A DNA stretch of 64,000 nt from assembly GCA_903829815.1 (NCBI GenBank), contig CAIKRR010000059.1, positions 127,311 through 191,310 of the forward strand. The letters run 5' to 3'. Origin of the DNA: an uncultured Pseudomonadota bacterium (GTDB lineage Bacteria; Pseudomonadota; Gammaproteobacteria; Burkholderiales; SG8-39). Below the pieces are notes generated by a model, which saw nothing but the letters and a program-made list of their open reading frames with translations, did not search any database and was not told the DNA's origin. Position numbers and translations under genes: made by a program. Shown here piece after piece: positions 1-8,452 of the stretch (its first letter is position 1; each line of letters begins with the position of its first letter).

Positions 1-802
1 GCTCGTGGCCGATGTGGCCTACGGCATGGCCGATCTCATTACGGCCATCGAGGGGCTCATCACGCCCTCGGTGCGCAAGCGCATCGAGGAGCGCGCAAGC
101 CAGGTGCGCGACTATGCAGCGAAGGCGCACATCCTCACCGCCGAGATCGTGAAGAGCCCCGACTGGGACCGCAGCCCGATGCTCGCCGATCGGGTCACCT
201 GGGAGGTGGCACGCTTTGCCGACCCCGATGCCTGCATCATCCACGAGGCAGGTGCCAACGTGGCCTTCTCGTTTGACTTCAACCCGCTCGGGGGGCGCGA
301 GCTCTTCTGGTATTACGGTGCGCATCTGGGCGCCGGGGTCGGCACCGCTGCCGGGGTGAAACTGGCACGACCCAACCAGCAGGTGATCTGCCTCGTTGGC
401 GACGGCTCGTTCACCTTCGGACCCACCGCCCTGTGGAACATGGCGCGACACGAACTGCCGGTGATCGTGGTGGTGTACAACAACCACGCCTATTCGGGGC
501 CGCATGCGCGCGTGATCCAGAATGTGCCGGGTGGCCGCATGGTGCAGACCGGGCGCTTCGTGCACGACTATCTGGGCAGTCCCGACATGAACATGGCGCA
601 TATCGCACGCGGGTTCGGTGTCGATGGCGAGGTCGTGCACTCGGTGGAAGAGCTGCGCACCGCGCTTGCTCGGGCGCGCCGGGCAACGGTAGAGGGCAAG
701 CCCTACCTCATCGATGCGCAGGTCGCACGCACCGGACTGTGGGCCGACAAGCCGTGGATTCCCGATATCAGCGGGGTGAAGCAGCGCACGAGGAAGGTCT
801 GA
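1..802 (+). CDS. Thiamine-diphosphate-dependent enzyme, C-terminal part (acetolactate synthase-like)
   Basis: This is the 3' end of a gene whose start lies left of the window: the reading frame is open from base 2 and ends at TGA 800-802. The visible 266 residues hold the C-terminal cofactor domain of the ThDP (acetolactate synthase/benzoylformate decarboxylase) superfamily. The ThDP/Mg motif is clear: GDGSF, then a gap of roughly 25-30 residues, then NN (in VVYNNHAYSG). Members carry out 2-keto acid decarboxylation or carboligation, and the substrate cannot be read from this fragment. The tail (WIPDISGVKQRTRKV) does not resemble the C-terminus of housekeeping IlvB/IlvI that I know, so a catabolic paralogue is more likely. 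It precedes bioB by 125 bp and need not be co-transcribed with it. Confidence 0.85.
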   Translation, partial: LVADVAYGMADLITAIEGLITPSVRKRIEERASQVRDYAAKAHILTAEIVKSPDWDRSPMLADRVTWEVARFADPDACIIHEAGANVAFSFDFNPLGGRELFWYYGAHLGAGVGTAAGVKLARPNQQVICLVGDGSFTFGPTALWNMARHELPVIVVVYNNHAYSGPHARVIQNVPGGRMVQTGRFVHDYLGSPDMNMAHIARGFGVDGEVVHSVEELRTALARARRATVEGKPYLIDAQVARTGLWADKPWIPDISGVKQRTRKV

Positions 803-890
803 CACAGGCCGCGGGGCGCCGGCCGCTCGCTGGCAGCGCCCCGCGGCGGTCTCGCGTGCCGGGGCTGGCCAGCGAGGAAGTGGCCTAGCC

Positions 891-898
891 TATAGAAT
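891..898 (+). promoter_or_regulatory. Possible -10 element upstream of bioB
   Basis: The AT-rich octamer TATAGAAT stands out in otherwise GC-rich DNA about 30 bp before the bioB ATG. No good -35 hexamer is visible at the usual spacing, so this is only a candidate. Confidence 0.3.
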
Positions 899-927
899 CA
901 GCCTCCATCGAAGTCACGGCCCGCCCC

Positions 928-1917
928 ATGAACGACCTCCTCGCACCGACACGGCTTGCAGCGCCTGCAGCGGCCCCCCCTTCGCGGCTGGAAGAAGCAG
1001 CGGCACTCCTCGACCTGCCTTTCGCTGACCTGCTGTTTCGTGCTCAGACGGTCCATCGCGAGCATTTCGATCCGAACGAAGTGCAGTTCGCTACGCTGCT
1101 CTCGATCAAGACCGGCGGCTGTCCGGAAGACTGCGGCTACTGTCCGCAGTCGGTGCGCCATGACACCGGTGTGGTCGACGAACCCCTGATGCAGGTCGAT
1201 GCCGTGCTCGACGCCGCACGGGCGGCAAAAGCCAGTGGCGCCACGCGCTTCTGCATGGGCGCGGCGTGGCGTGGCCCCAAGGATCGCGATATTGCGCGTG
1301 TGGCCGAACTGGTGTCGGCGGTGAAATCGCTCGGGATGGAAACCTGCGCCACGCTCGGGATGCTGCGCGAAGGACAGGCCGAGACCCTGCGCGATGCGGG
1401 TCTGGACTACTACAACCACAACCTCGATACCGCCCCCGAGTTCTACGGCGAGATCATCAGCACCCGCACGTATCAGGATCGCCTCGACACCCTCGATCGG
1501 GTACGCAACGCCGGGCTTGCAGTCTGTTGCGGTGGCATCGTCGGCATGGGTGAATCACGCCGTCAGCGTGCCGGACTGCTGGCACAACTGGCAAGCCTTG
1601 ACCCGCAGCCCGAATCGGTGCCGATCAATGCACTGGTCCGCGTTGAAGGTACGCCGCTGGCCTCGGAGGCCGACCTCGATCCGCTGGAATTCGTGCGCAT
1701 GGTGGCCGCCGCGCGCATCCTGATGCCGCGCAGTGCGGTGCGGCTGTCAGCCGGGCGCCAGGCCCTGGGCGATGCCGGTCAGGCACTGTGCTTCCTCGCC
1801 GGGGCGAACTCGATCTTCTACGGCGAAAAGCTCCTCACCACCGGCAATCCGGAAGCCGAAGCCGACCGCGCACTGCTCGAGCGTCTCGGCATTCACGCCC
1901 GCGCAGGCACCGCCTGA
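928..1917 (+). CDS. bioB: Biotin synthase BioB
   Basis: BioB is a radical SAM enzyme that inserts sulfur into dethiobiotin in the last step of biotin synthesis. The protein is 329 aa, normal for the family. The radical SAM cluster motif CxxxCxxC is at Cys65, Cys69 and Cys72 ([13 protein letters not shown]), followed by the family motifs YNHNLDT and GGIVGMGES and, near the end, [18 protein letters not shown]. The ATG start at 928 gives a short Ala/Pro-rich N-terminus before the conserved part. No other bio genes are nearby, so the rest of the pathway must be elsewhere. The gene converges on the next one with only 6 bp between stop codons. Confidence 0.97.
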   Translation: MNDLLAPTRLAAPAAAPPSRLEEAAALLDLPFADLLFRAQTVHREHFDPNEVQFATLLSIKTGGCPEDCGYCPQSVRHDTGVVDEPLMQVDAVLDAARAAKASGATRFCMGAAWRGPKDRDIARVAELVSAVKSLGMETCATLGMLREGQAETLRDAGLDYYNHNLDTAPEFYGEIISTRTYQDRLDTLDRVRNAGLAVCCGGIVGMGESRRQRAGLLAQLASLDPQPESVPINALVRVEGTPLASEADLDPLEFVRMVAAARILMPRSAVRLSAGRQALGDAGQALCFLAGANSIFYGEKLLTTGNPEAEADRALLERLGIHARAGTA

Positions 1918-1923
1918 CCCGGA

Positions 1924-2625
1924 TCAGGGAATTGGCAGCAAGGGCACCTTGCCCGGCGGCAACTGCACGTCGACAGCCGTGAGCAGACCCGCCGTGCTGG
2001 CATAGGCGCCCATCAGCAGCACGAGATCGATGAGCTTGTGCGGCCCGTAGACCGCCTTGAGCGCAGCAAAGGTCTCGGGCTTCACCTTGTGATCGTGCCA
2101 GAGTTCGCGCGCGAGCTCGATCACGCGCGCCTCGGTCGGATCGAGCCCCTCGGTGCTGCGACGGAAGCGAATCACATCGATGAGAGACGCAGGCACACCC
2201 TCCTTCAGGGCTTCCGGCTCGTGCGCAACCCACTCGAACTGACTGTCCATCTCGCGCGCCGTGGCAAGGATCGCGATCTCGCGGATGCGGGGCGTGAAGC
2301 CCGCCTCGAAGCGCAGGTATCGATTGATGGCCGACAGGTGCTCGGTGGTCTTCGGACTGTAGAGCTGCACGCCAGCGGGGCCGCGCAGGCCGGCAATGTT
2401 GGCACCGGGTGTATTGCCCCGATCGAAGGTGCGCTTGCCGGCCTCGTCCAGATCTTCACGCCGCGGCAAGGGCAGGCGAAAACCCGACGTGGGGTCGATG
2501 TCGGGCGGATAGGTGCTCATGGAGGTCTCCGGGGGCGGGATGGCCGTCTGGGCCAGTACCGGTTGAACGAGCGCAAGGCTCGACATGAAGGTCGCGACGA
2601 CGCTCGCGACAGCGACGAACATCAT
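1924..2625 (-). CDS. Carboxymuconolactone decarboxylase (CMD) family protein, probably exported
   Basis: The CMD/AhpD-like helical fold is seen at residues ~70-220 (IREIAILATAREMDSQFEWVAHEPEAL and the following helices). The family includes 4-carboxymuconolactone decarboxylase of the protocatechuate pathway and AhpD-like peroxidase partners, but I do not see the paired CxxC of AhpD, and the reaction is unknown. With ATG at 2625 the protein is 233 aa and begins with a Sec-type signal sequence ending ...VQPVLAQ. A later ATG at 2520 has a better ribosome site (GGAG six bases upstream) and would give a cytosolic 198-aa protein, so localisation is open. It is the last gene of the marR-led operon, 80 bp after a cupin gene. 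The same cupin+CMD pair recurs at 35153-36260. Confidence 0.8.
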   Translation of the reverse strand: MMFVAVASVVATFMSSLALVQPVLAQTAIPPPETSMSTYPPDIDPTSGFRLPLPRREDLDEAGKRTFDRGNTPGANIAGLRGPAGVQLYSPKTTEHLSAINRYLRFEAGFTPRIREIAILATAREMDSQFEWVAHEPEALKEGVPASLIDVIRFRRSTEGLDPTEARVIELARELWHDHKVKPETFAALKAVYGPHKLIDLVLLMGAYASTAGLLTAVDVQLPPGKVPLLPIP

Positions 2626-2705
2626 GCCTGTACCGCGCCCCCTAGCCGACGGCGCGGCCTCCCGGCCACGGCGCGACACCATCCGGGCGGCACAGCCGGG
2701 CGTGC

Positions 2706-3302
2706 TCACGCCGTACCCTTGAGCGGATCGGCCGAAATCAGCACGAAGGCCACCAGGCAGGATTCCTCGGTGCGGTTGCTCCATGCGTGGTTGGTGCCGC
2801 GCTGGATCAGGACATCACCCGCCCGCAACAGGGTCTCGCCCTCGTCCATCACTGCCCAGATTTCACCGCGCAGCACGATCACGTAATCGATGGTGTCGGT
2901 GCGGTGCATCCCGGCATGGCGCCGCTTGCCCGAACTGTCACGGGTTGCGCCCATGTCGCGGTAGTAGTCGTCGGGCGAAATGGTGGCAAGCCGCACGCTG
3001 TCGGGCGGGTACTCGATCACCCTGAAGACCGAACCACCCGGCAATGGCTCGATGCCGCGCGGCTTGGTGCTGGGGTCATCATTGCCCTCGTTGCTGGCGG
3101 GCGTAGCCACGGTTTCCCACAACTCGGTCAGTTGCAGGCCGCCAGCGGCCATCAGACGACGGCTGTTGCTGGCCATGCCATCCATCACGATGACCGATCG
3201 GCCGGCCTCATCATGACCGGTGACCACGCGGCGATGCACAGCGGCCGTGGCAAGGGTGGGCAAGGGGCCGGCAGCGGCCTTGGGGTGATCAGATGAACTC
3301 AT
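2706..3302 (-). CDS. Cupin-domain protein (paralogue of 35153-35713)
   Basis: A 198-aa protein with a single C-terminal cupin barrel. Cupin motif 1 is MHRTDTIDYVIVLRGEI and motif 2 is AGDVLIQRGTNHAWSNR. Cupins bind metals or small organic ligands; this subgroup has only one clear His in motif 1, so it may not be a typical dioxygenase. The N-terminal segment RRVVTGHDEAG is shared with the cupin at 35153, and both copies sit just before a CMD gene on their own strand. The start codon overlaps the stop of the CocE-like gene (ATGA), showing translational coupling. A role in handling an aromatic or acidic catabolite is inferred from context only. Confidence 0.8.
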   Translation of the reverse strand: MSSSDHPKAAAGPLPTLATAAVHRRVVTGHDEAGRSVIVMDGMASNSRRLMAAGGLQLTELWETVATPASNEGNDDPSTKPRGIEPLPGGSVFRVIEYPPDSVRLATISPDDYYRDMGATRDSSGKRRHAGMHRTDTIDYVIVLRGEIWAVMDEGETLLRAGDVLIQRGTNHAWSNRTEESCLVAFVLISADPLKGTA

Positions 3303-5095
3303 GGCAGCACCGGTAGTTGAAGGAAGGAAGCCTGCTCGCCCCCCGAGCAGAGGGTGTGCTCGGCACCGAACACCGCTGGGGGTCGATCGAGCGGATCATC
3401 ATGGTAGAAAAAGCCCGAGCCCTTGGAGGGGCCCGGCTCCTCGGGCCGCTCGAAATCGCGACCCGCGACGATGAGATCGAGGCGACCGCCGGCCGGTACG
3501 GCAATGCTGCCAGGCCAGATCTCGACGTCGACGGCGTAGACACGACCAGGCTCCATCGGCTGCAGTTCGTCGTGGGCGTGACACGGCTGGGCGTCGGTGG
3601 ACAGCACCGGATCGAGCTTTCGATGCGACACCCGCAACCACCCCTGGGTCACCGGCGACTTGGGCTCGGTGGCGCTGAAGAACATGCCCTCGCGGCCGTC
3701 GGCATCGAACGCCCGCAGGGTCACGAAAAGATCCATGTCGGTCGACGCCGAGGCCACCCACAGGCGCGCCTTCATCGGTCCGGCAATCGTCAATGGCTCA
3801 GCGAGCGGGCCGGTCGACAAACTCAGGCCGCGTGCCGCTGGGTCATACGCGACGCGCGCAGGCGCCGGCGCCAAGGCCTGCAGCCCGCCGCAACCTTCGT
3901 CGACCGCGTGGCCATCGGGCCCAAGTGCGGCAGCGCGGGCAACATCGAGGTACAGACGCGTGAAGCGCGTCTGCGACAGCGGCCACTGCGTGTCATGCAC
4001 CGTGCGTGCAATGCCGTCCATCATCGAACGGATATTGACCTCGACCCGCGGTTCGGTTTCCCAGCCGTTGTCGATGCCTTTCAGATAACGATCGAAGAAT
4101 CGGCGCTGCAGGGCGACACTGTCCGGATGCAGAAAGGTGAGAAAGTACGAGCCAGGCTGCACCTTCAGCCACTTGTCGCGCGAGGCAATACGACGATAGC
4201 CCTCGATCGTGCCGCGCAGGTGCAGCCCCAAACCGCCCCAGTTGGCCACCACCAGTGCCGGGATGTCGATGGCCGACAGATCGGGGGTGCGACTTCGATA
4301 CCACGCGTCTTCGAGCGGATGCGCGCGCAGATCACCAATATAGTCGGCACGATTTGCCTCGAGTACTGCCGGCTCGAGCAAGGCCGGGCCCGGATTGCGC
4401 TCACCGGTCACGAGATCGAGGAGGGGGGTATCGCCATTGCCATGCTGATTGCGCAGCACGCTGCGATTCCACCAGCGCTGCAGGAAACCACTGGCGAGAA
4501 TGCCGCCCTGACGGGTGCGATCGCGATAGAAGTCGAAGGTGCCCTGCCACGGAATGATGGCGGCGAGCGCCGGTGGCCGCTGGGCGGCAATCGACCACTG
4601 TCCGGCCGCATAGTACGAGATGCCGAGCAGACCCACCTTGCCATTGCTCCAGGGCTGCGCAGCGGCCCAGGCAATGGCATCGTGGAAATCACGAAATTCG
4701 GCGGGCGAGTTCACGTCGAGGCGGCCGGGTGACTTGCCGGCACCACGCGAATCGACTTTCACGACCACATACCCATGCGGCGCCCAGCACTCGGGGTCAG
4801 GCGTCTCGAACACCAGATGCCGACAGGACGAAGCGGCGAGGATCTCGGGGTGGCGTCGTCCGAGCGCCTCCCAGGCCTCGGGCATGAACTGGCTCAGATG
4901 CACATCCTTGCCATAGGGCCCGAGCGTCATGATCACGGGAAAGCGCGCCTCGTCGCCAGCCGATGCAGACGCAGCGGGCACCGAGCCGGTTCCAGCCACG
5001 GGCCGGAAGACGTTGGCACGCAGGCGCGCGCCATCGCGCATCGGCACTTCGACATCCTTGTCGAGATGCATGGCATAGGGCAACTGCAGACTCAT
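3299..5095 (-). CDS. CocE/NonD family hydrolase (X-Pro dipeptidyl-peptidase S15-like)
   Basis: A 598-aa alpha/beta hydrolase of the CocE family, which contains esterases, acylases and dipeptidyl peptidases. The order is N-terminal hydrolase core, helical cap and C-terminal jelly-roll (GPLAEPLTIAGPMKARLWVAS, a typical start of that domain). The nucleophile elbow GISYYAAGQW places Ser160. The usual Asp position, two residues after Trp in the family's G-W-x-D segment, reads NWGGLGLHLRG here (Gly288), and the following His segment reads KVQPGSYFL, so the Asp and His partners are not where expected. The start at 5095 was chosen because ATG overlaps the stop of the GST gene (ATGA). It sits in the marR-TRAP operon; the substrate is unknown. 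Confidence 0.85.
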   Translation of the reverse strand: MSLQLPYAMHLDKDVEVPMRDGARLRANVFRPVAGTGSVPAASASAGDEARFPVIMTLGPYGKDVHLSQFMPEAWEALGRRHPEILAASSCRHLVFETPDPECWAPHGYVVVKVDSRGAGKSPGRLDVNSPAEFRDFHDAIAWAAAQPWSNGKVGLLGISYYAAGQWSIAAQRPPALAAIIPWQGTFDFYRDRTRQGGILASGFLQRWWNRSVLRNQHGNGDTPLLDLVTGERNPGPALLEPAVLEANRADYIGDLRAHPLEDAWYRSRTPDLSAIDIPALVVANWGGLGLHLRGTIEGYRRIASRDKWLKVQPGSYFLTFLHPDSVALQRRFFDRYLKGIDNGWETEPRVEVNIRSMMDGIARTVHDTQWPLSQTRFTRLYLDVARAAALGPDGHAVDEGCGGLQALAPAPARVAYDPAARGLSLSTGPLAEPLTIAGPMKARLWVASASTDMDLFVTLRAFDADGREGMFFSATEPKSPVTQGWLRVSHRKLDPVLSTDAQPCHAHDELQPMEPGRVYAVDVEIWPGSIAVPAGGRLDLIVAGRDFERPEEPGPSKGSGFFYHDDPLDRPPAVFGAEHTLCSGGEQASFLQLPVLP

Positions 5096-5889
5096 CGAGC
5101 TTCTCCAAGCAGGCGCTGCACGGCAGGCCACACCGTCGCGCGATCAACAGTGAAACGATCACGCTCGGGTTCGGCGATCCATCGGGTGATGGCAACATCG
5201 AACGAAGGTCGTGCGCGCACCCGGTCGAACCAGGCAGCAAGATGCGGCCGCTGCCCTTGCCACATACCCTCGAGGCCGAGCATCGCAGCACGATTCACGT
5301 ATGGGGTGGCGGCGATGTCGGCAAGCCCGTAGTCATCCGCTGCGAGCCAGGGGGTGCGGGCGAGGGCTGCATCCATGTCGGCAAGATAACGGTCGTAATC
5401 CCGCAGTGATCGGACGACGCCCGGCGCGTCGAGTCCGTGCTCGATCGATGCGCGCTGCCGCTCGCGGTAGTCGACATCAGGAATGCGCGCCAGATGCGCC
5501 TCTAGCGCTTGCGGCGACAGACGCAGCATCACGCGACGGAACGCGATGGCAAAGGTGATCGATGAACAAGCCGCATGCAGGGTGTCATCGATACGCTTCA
5601 TCCAGAGACGGGCCTGCGCGCGCTGCCAGGGGTCGGCTGGCATCAGCCCAGGTTGTGCGAAGGCATCTTCGAGATATTCGAGGATGAGGGTCGACTCGAT
5701 GATCACCCGAGCGTCGTGTTCCAGGGTTGGCACGACGCCATTGGGGTTGAGCGCCAGATATTCAGGGCGGTGCTGGTCACCCGCTCGCAGGTCGAGTACC
5801 CGGCCCTCCCAGGGCAGGCCCTTTTCGGCCAGGGCCAGACGCACCTTGATTGCACACACCGAGGTGCTGCCATGGTGAAGAAACAGCAC
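5092..5889 (-). CDS. Glutathione S-transferase family protein
   Basis: A 265-aa GST. The N-terminal thioredoxin fold (~1-82) opens with LFLHHGSTSVCAIKVRLAL, where Ser residues in the usual S-x-x-C-x-K-V-R context are candidate glutathione-activating residues. The cis-Pro glutathione site is NPNGVVPTLEHD, followed by IIESTLILEYLED. The all-helical C-terminal domain spans ~95-255 (ADDYGLADIAATPYVNR). Bacterial GSTs next to catabolic enzymes often open rings, isomerise or dehalogenate; which of these applies here cannot be told. It is 31 bp downstream of dctM and overlaps the CocE-like gene by 4 bp, so it belongs to the same operon. Confidence 0.88.
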   Translation of the reverse strand: MLFLHHGSTSVCAIKVRLALAEKGLPWEGRVLDLRAGDQHRPEYLALNPNGVVPTLEHDARVIIESTLILEYLEDAFAQPGLMPADPWQRAQARLWMKRIDDTLHAACSSITFAIAFRRVMLRLSPQALEAHLARIPDVDYRERQRASIEHGLDAPGVVRSLRDYDRYLADMDAALARTPWLAADDYGLADIAATPYVNRAAMLGLEGMWQGQRPHLAAWFDRVRARPSFDVAITRWIAEPERDRFTVDRATVWPAVQRLLGEAR

Positions 5890-5920
5890 GATGCGGATCT
5901 CCCTTGTTCTACCAGCGGGC

Positions 5921-7201
5921 TTACTGACCCAGCAGCAGATGCATGCTCGTGAGCGAGATGGCGGGTATGTAGGTAATGAGCATCAATGCGGCAAGGTAGA
6001 TGAAGAGGAAGGGCACAATGCCGCGGTAGATGGTCTGCAGGGGCAAGCCGAGTACCGACTGTGCCACGAAGATGTTCATGCCAAAGGGCGGGTGGAAAAG
6101 ACCAATGGCAAGGTTCACGGTGACGATGATGCCGAAGTGCACCCCATCGATACCGATTGCCTTCACGATCGGCACCAGCAGCGGACTGAGCAGCAAAATG
6201 GCCGACAGGGGATCGAGGAAGCAACCCACGATCAGCAGCCCGACGTTGATGCAGAGCAGCAGCATCCAGGGCGCGATCTGGATCGCCTGCAGCCACGCAA
6301 CCATCGCGGCAGGGACCTGGTTCACGGTGAGCAGCCAGGCAAATACGTTGGCACAGGCTACGATGATGAGAATCTGCCCCGTGAAGAGGGCTGTCGTACC
6401 GGCTGCCTCGACGATGTCGCGCCAGGCCAGTTCGCGAAAGACGAATCGGGTGACGAGCGCCGCATAGACGCAGGCCACGGCGGCGGCTTCGGTAGGAGCA
6501 AACACGCCGCCATAGATGCCGCCGAGGATGATGAACGGGGCACCAAGGGCCCAGACGCCACGACCTGTCGCGCGCAGGAAGCGCGACAGGCTGAACGCCT
6601 CCCCGGCGCCGATACCATGGCGCCGTGCGAACCAGATCACGTAGAGCGCCAGCATGGCTGCAATGAGGAGCCCCGGCAGGACGCCTGCGGCATAGAGCCT
6701 TGGCACCGACTCTTCGGCTGCAGTGCCGTAAACGATCATCGGGATGCTGGGTGGAATGATGATGTCGATCGCGCCAACCGAGGTAATGAGCCCCGCGGTG
6801 AACTTCTCGGGATAGCCCGCACGGCGCATCGCCGGCAGCATCACCTTGCCGATGGTTGCGACCGTGGCAGCGCTTGCACCCGAGATGGCACCGAAGATCG
6901 CAGAGGTTCCGACAGTGGTCACACCGAGGCTGCCGCGCACCGAGCCCACACCGGCCTGGACGAAATCAACCAGTCGCTCGGCGACGCTGCCTCGTCCCAT
7001 CAGCTCACCGGCATAGATGAAGAAGGGAATCGCCAGCAGTGCGTAGGCATCGACCGCGCCAAAGAGATTCTGGTGCAGTGCTGCCAGCGGCACGTTCATG
7101 AAGAACACCAGAGCCACGGATACCGACGCGAGCAGGACGATGAAGATCGGAAAGCCTGCGAGCAAGAGGATGATGGGCACGACACCCAGCGCAAAACTCA
7201 T
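5921..7201 (-). CDS. TRAP transporter large permease (DctM family)
   Basis: A 426-aa, strongly hydrophobic protein with about 12 membrane segments, the size and pattern of DctM, the ion-coupled permease of TRAP transporters. Family signatures are visible: an N-terminal GVVPIILLLAGFPIFIVLL-type helix, PFFIYAGELM, GTSAIFGAISGASAATVATIG, TSVGAIDIIIPPSIPMIVYG and HPPFGMNIFVAQ. TRAP systems import organic acids with a periplasmic DctP receptor, but no dctP gene is present in this operon or window. The start overlaps the dctQ stop by 4 bp. It probably imports the substrate of the downstream hydrolase, GST, cupin and CMD enzymes. Confidence 0.93.
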   Translation of the reverse strand: MSFALGVVPIILLLAGFPIFIVLLASVSVALVFFMNVPLAALHQNLFGAVDAYALLAIPFFIYAGELMGRGSVAERLVDFVQAGVGSVRGSLGVTTVGTSAIFGAISGASAATVATIGKVMLPAMRRAGYPEKFTAGLITSVGAIDIIIPPSIPMIVYGTAAEESVPRLYAAGVLPGLLIAAMLALYVIWFARRHGIGAGEAFSLSRFLRATGRGVWALGAPFIILGGIYGGVFAPTEAAAVACVYAALVTRFVFRELAWRDIVEAAGTTALFTGQILIIVACANVFAWLLTVNQVPAAMVAWLQAIQIAPWMLLLCINVGLLIVGCFLDPLSAILLLSPLLVPIVKAIGIDGVHFGIIVTVNLAIGLFHPPFGMNIFVAQSVLGLPLQTIYRGIVPFLFIYLAALMLITYIPAISLTSMHLLLGQ

Positions 7202-7722
7202 GATGCGTTGCTCCCGGCGGTGGCGGGGAGATCAGCCGCCCGTTCGGCAGGATCACCGGCCAGCAGTCGCCCCAGACGCCAGAGTGACATCAGCGCGATG
7301 AGGGTGAAGCCCACGGCTACCGCACCATGCGGAATCCACATCGGAATGCCGGCATTGTCGCTGCGGCGGTCGAGCATGAACATCTGGCCGACGTATTTCC
7401 AGGAATAGGTGAGCACAAAGCAGGCGAGCACGGCAACCACCAGACGCTCGATCACACCCAGTACACGTCGCGCGCCGGGCGGCAGCATCTGCGCCAGAAC
7501 ATCCATGCGCAGGTGCATGCGCCGCCAGGTGACTGTCACTGCACCCAGAAAGGCCATGCAGACCATCACATAGATCTGGACTTCATCAGCGCCGGTGATC
7601 GATTGCCCGAGACAATAGCGGCCGACCACATTGGCAAAGTTGAGGATCACCGCACCGATGAATGCCCAGGCAAGCAGACGCTCGATCCAGTTGCTGACGG
7701 ATGCGAACAGGGTATCAATCAA
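7198..7722 (-). CDS. TRAP transporter small permease (DctQ family)
   Basis: A 174-aa protein with four predicted membrane segments, matching the DctQ subunit that partners DctM. The first helix contains WAFIGAVILNFANVVGRYCLG and the second follows GADEVQIYVMVCMAFLGAVTVTWRR, a typical DctQ pattern. The start is TTG at 7722, preceded by a GGAG ribosome site 8-10 bases upstream; it overlaps the end of marR by 4 bp and its own end overlaps dctM by 4 bp, so regulator and transporter are translationally coupled. Confidence 0.9.
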   Translation of the reverse strand: MIDTLFASVSNWIERLLAWAFIGAVILNFANVVGRYCLGQSITGADEVQIYVMVCMAFLGAVTVTWRRMHLRMDVLAQMLPPGARRVLGVIERLVVAVLACFVLTYSWKYVGQMFMLDRRSDNAGIPMWIPHGAVAVGFTLIALMSLWRLGRLLAGDPAERAADLPATAGSNAS

Positions 7723-8258
7723 GGGGCAATCTCCGGCTGATTCGAGGCATCTGAGGCTGAGGACGGCGACGGTTCGTTGCGACGCGACGCGGCCACATTG
7801 CTGGCGATACGACGCAACAGTTGGCGCAGTAGCACTGCCTCGGCCGGAGCGATACCTTCGAGCGCACTGCGCTCGAGATCTCGGGCACGCGGGCTCAGTC
7901 GTTCGACCAGCCGGCGGCCTTCACGGGTGAGGCGCAGGCTGAGGGTGCGACCATCGCGACCGGCACGGCGCTGGACCCGCCCCGCTTCGGCGGCGGCGGT
8001 TATCAGACGGGAGGTGGTGTAGACCTCCTGCCCGGCGCGCCTGGATATTTCCGTCACGCTTTGGTCGCCGCGGTCTGCAATGCAGGCGAGGACCCGCCAC
8101 ATCGGCAAGGTAATGTCGAAGCGTTTGAGATCGGTCTTGAAGGCGTTGCCGATGCCAGTGCCGGCATCATAGAGATAGGGCAACGTTGACTCGATGTCAA
8201 ACGTTGTCCCCTCCTCACAAGCCCCCACGCCACCGGCGCTATCGTCATGCGCTTCCAT
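7719..8258 (-). CDS. MarR family transcriptional regulator
   Basis: A 179-aa winged-helix protein. The MarR fold is seen from residue ~30 to 155: the dimerisation helix, LPMWRVLACIADRGDQSVTEISRRAG with the recognition helix (EVYTTSRLITAAAEAGRVQRR), then the wing (AGRDGRTLSLRLTREGRRLVERL). The ATG at 8258 was preferred over in-frame upstream codons because it leaves a 194-bp divergent promoter region. MarR proteins usually repress their own operon and a divergent gene and are released by aromatic acids. An imperfect palindrome that fits such an operator lies at 8366-8384. It is the first gene of the TRAP/hydrolase operon. Confidence 0.88.
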   Translation of the reverse strand: MEAHDDSAGGVGACEEGTTFDIESTLPYLYDAGTGIGNAFKTDLKRFDITLPMWRVLACIADRGDQSVTEISRRAGQEVYTTSRLITAAAEAGRVQRRAGRDGRTLSLRLTREGRRLVERLSPRARDLERSALEGIAPAEAVLLRQLLRRIASNVAASRRNEPSPSSASDASNQPEIAP

Positions 8259-8365
8259 GCTCGGATTGTAGCCGCAAGGGTGGGGGCGGATGCAATGATC
8301 GATGGCCACTGCTGAGAAGGATTCCTGCCGCTGGAGCCGATGACCGGTACGACCCCCGGTCTGAT

Positions 8366-8384
8366 CATTTGCATTTGCAACTAT
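8366..8384. promoter_or_regulatory. Candidate MarR operator in the divergent promoter region
   Basis: The sequence ATCATTTGCATTTGCAACTAT region contains TTGCA-TT-TGCAA (8369-8380) inside a longer imperfect palindrome of the MarR type. It lies between marR (start 8258) and the oxygenase gene (start 8453). A weak plus-strand promoter, TTGCAT at 8369 and TTGAAT at 8392 with 17-bp spacing, would overlap it, which fits repression. Confidence 0.5.
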
Positions 8385-8452
8385 CGTGTGATTGAATCCG
8401 TGAGGTGCCATGTTGCGAAGACTCATGGCCGTCGACGAGGAGACTCCCAGCC

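Noticed and set aside
3317..4732. A 471-codon plus-strand frame opposite the CocE-like gene
   Set aside because: No family resemblance; it is a shadow of the well-supported hydrolase.
5891..7408. A 505-codon plus-strand frame opposite dctM/dctQ
   Set aside because: The translation is very rich in Asp, Glu, His and Arg, as expected for the complement of hydrophobic membrane-protein codons; the minus-strand genes are clear.
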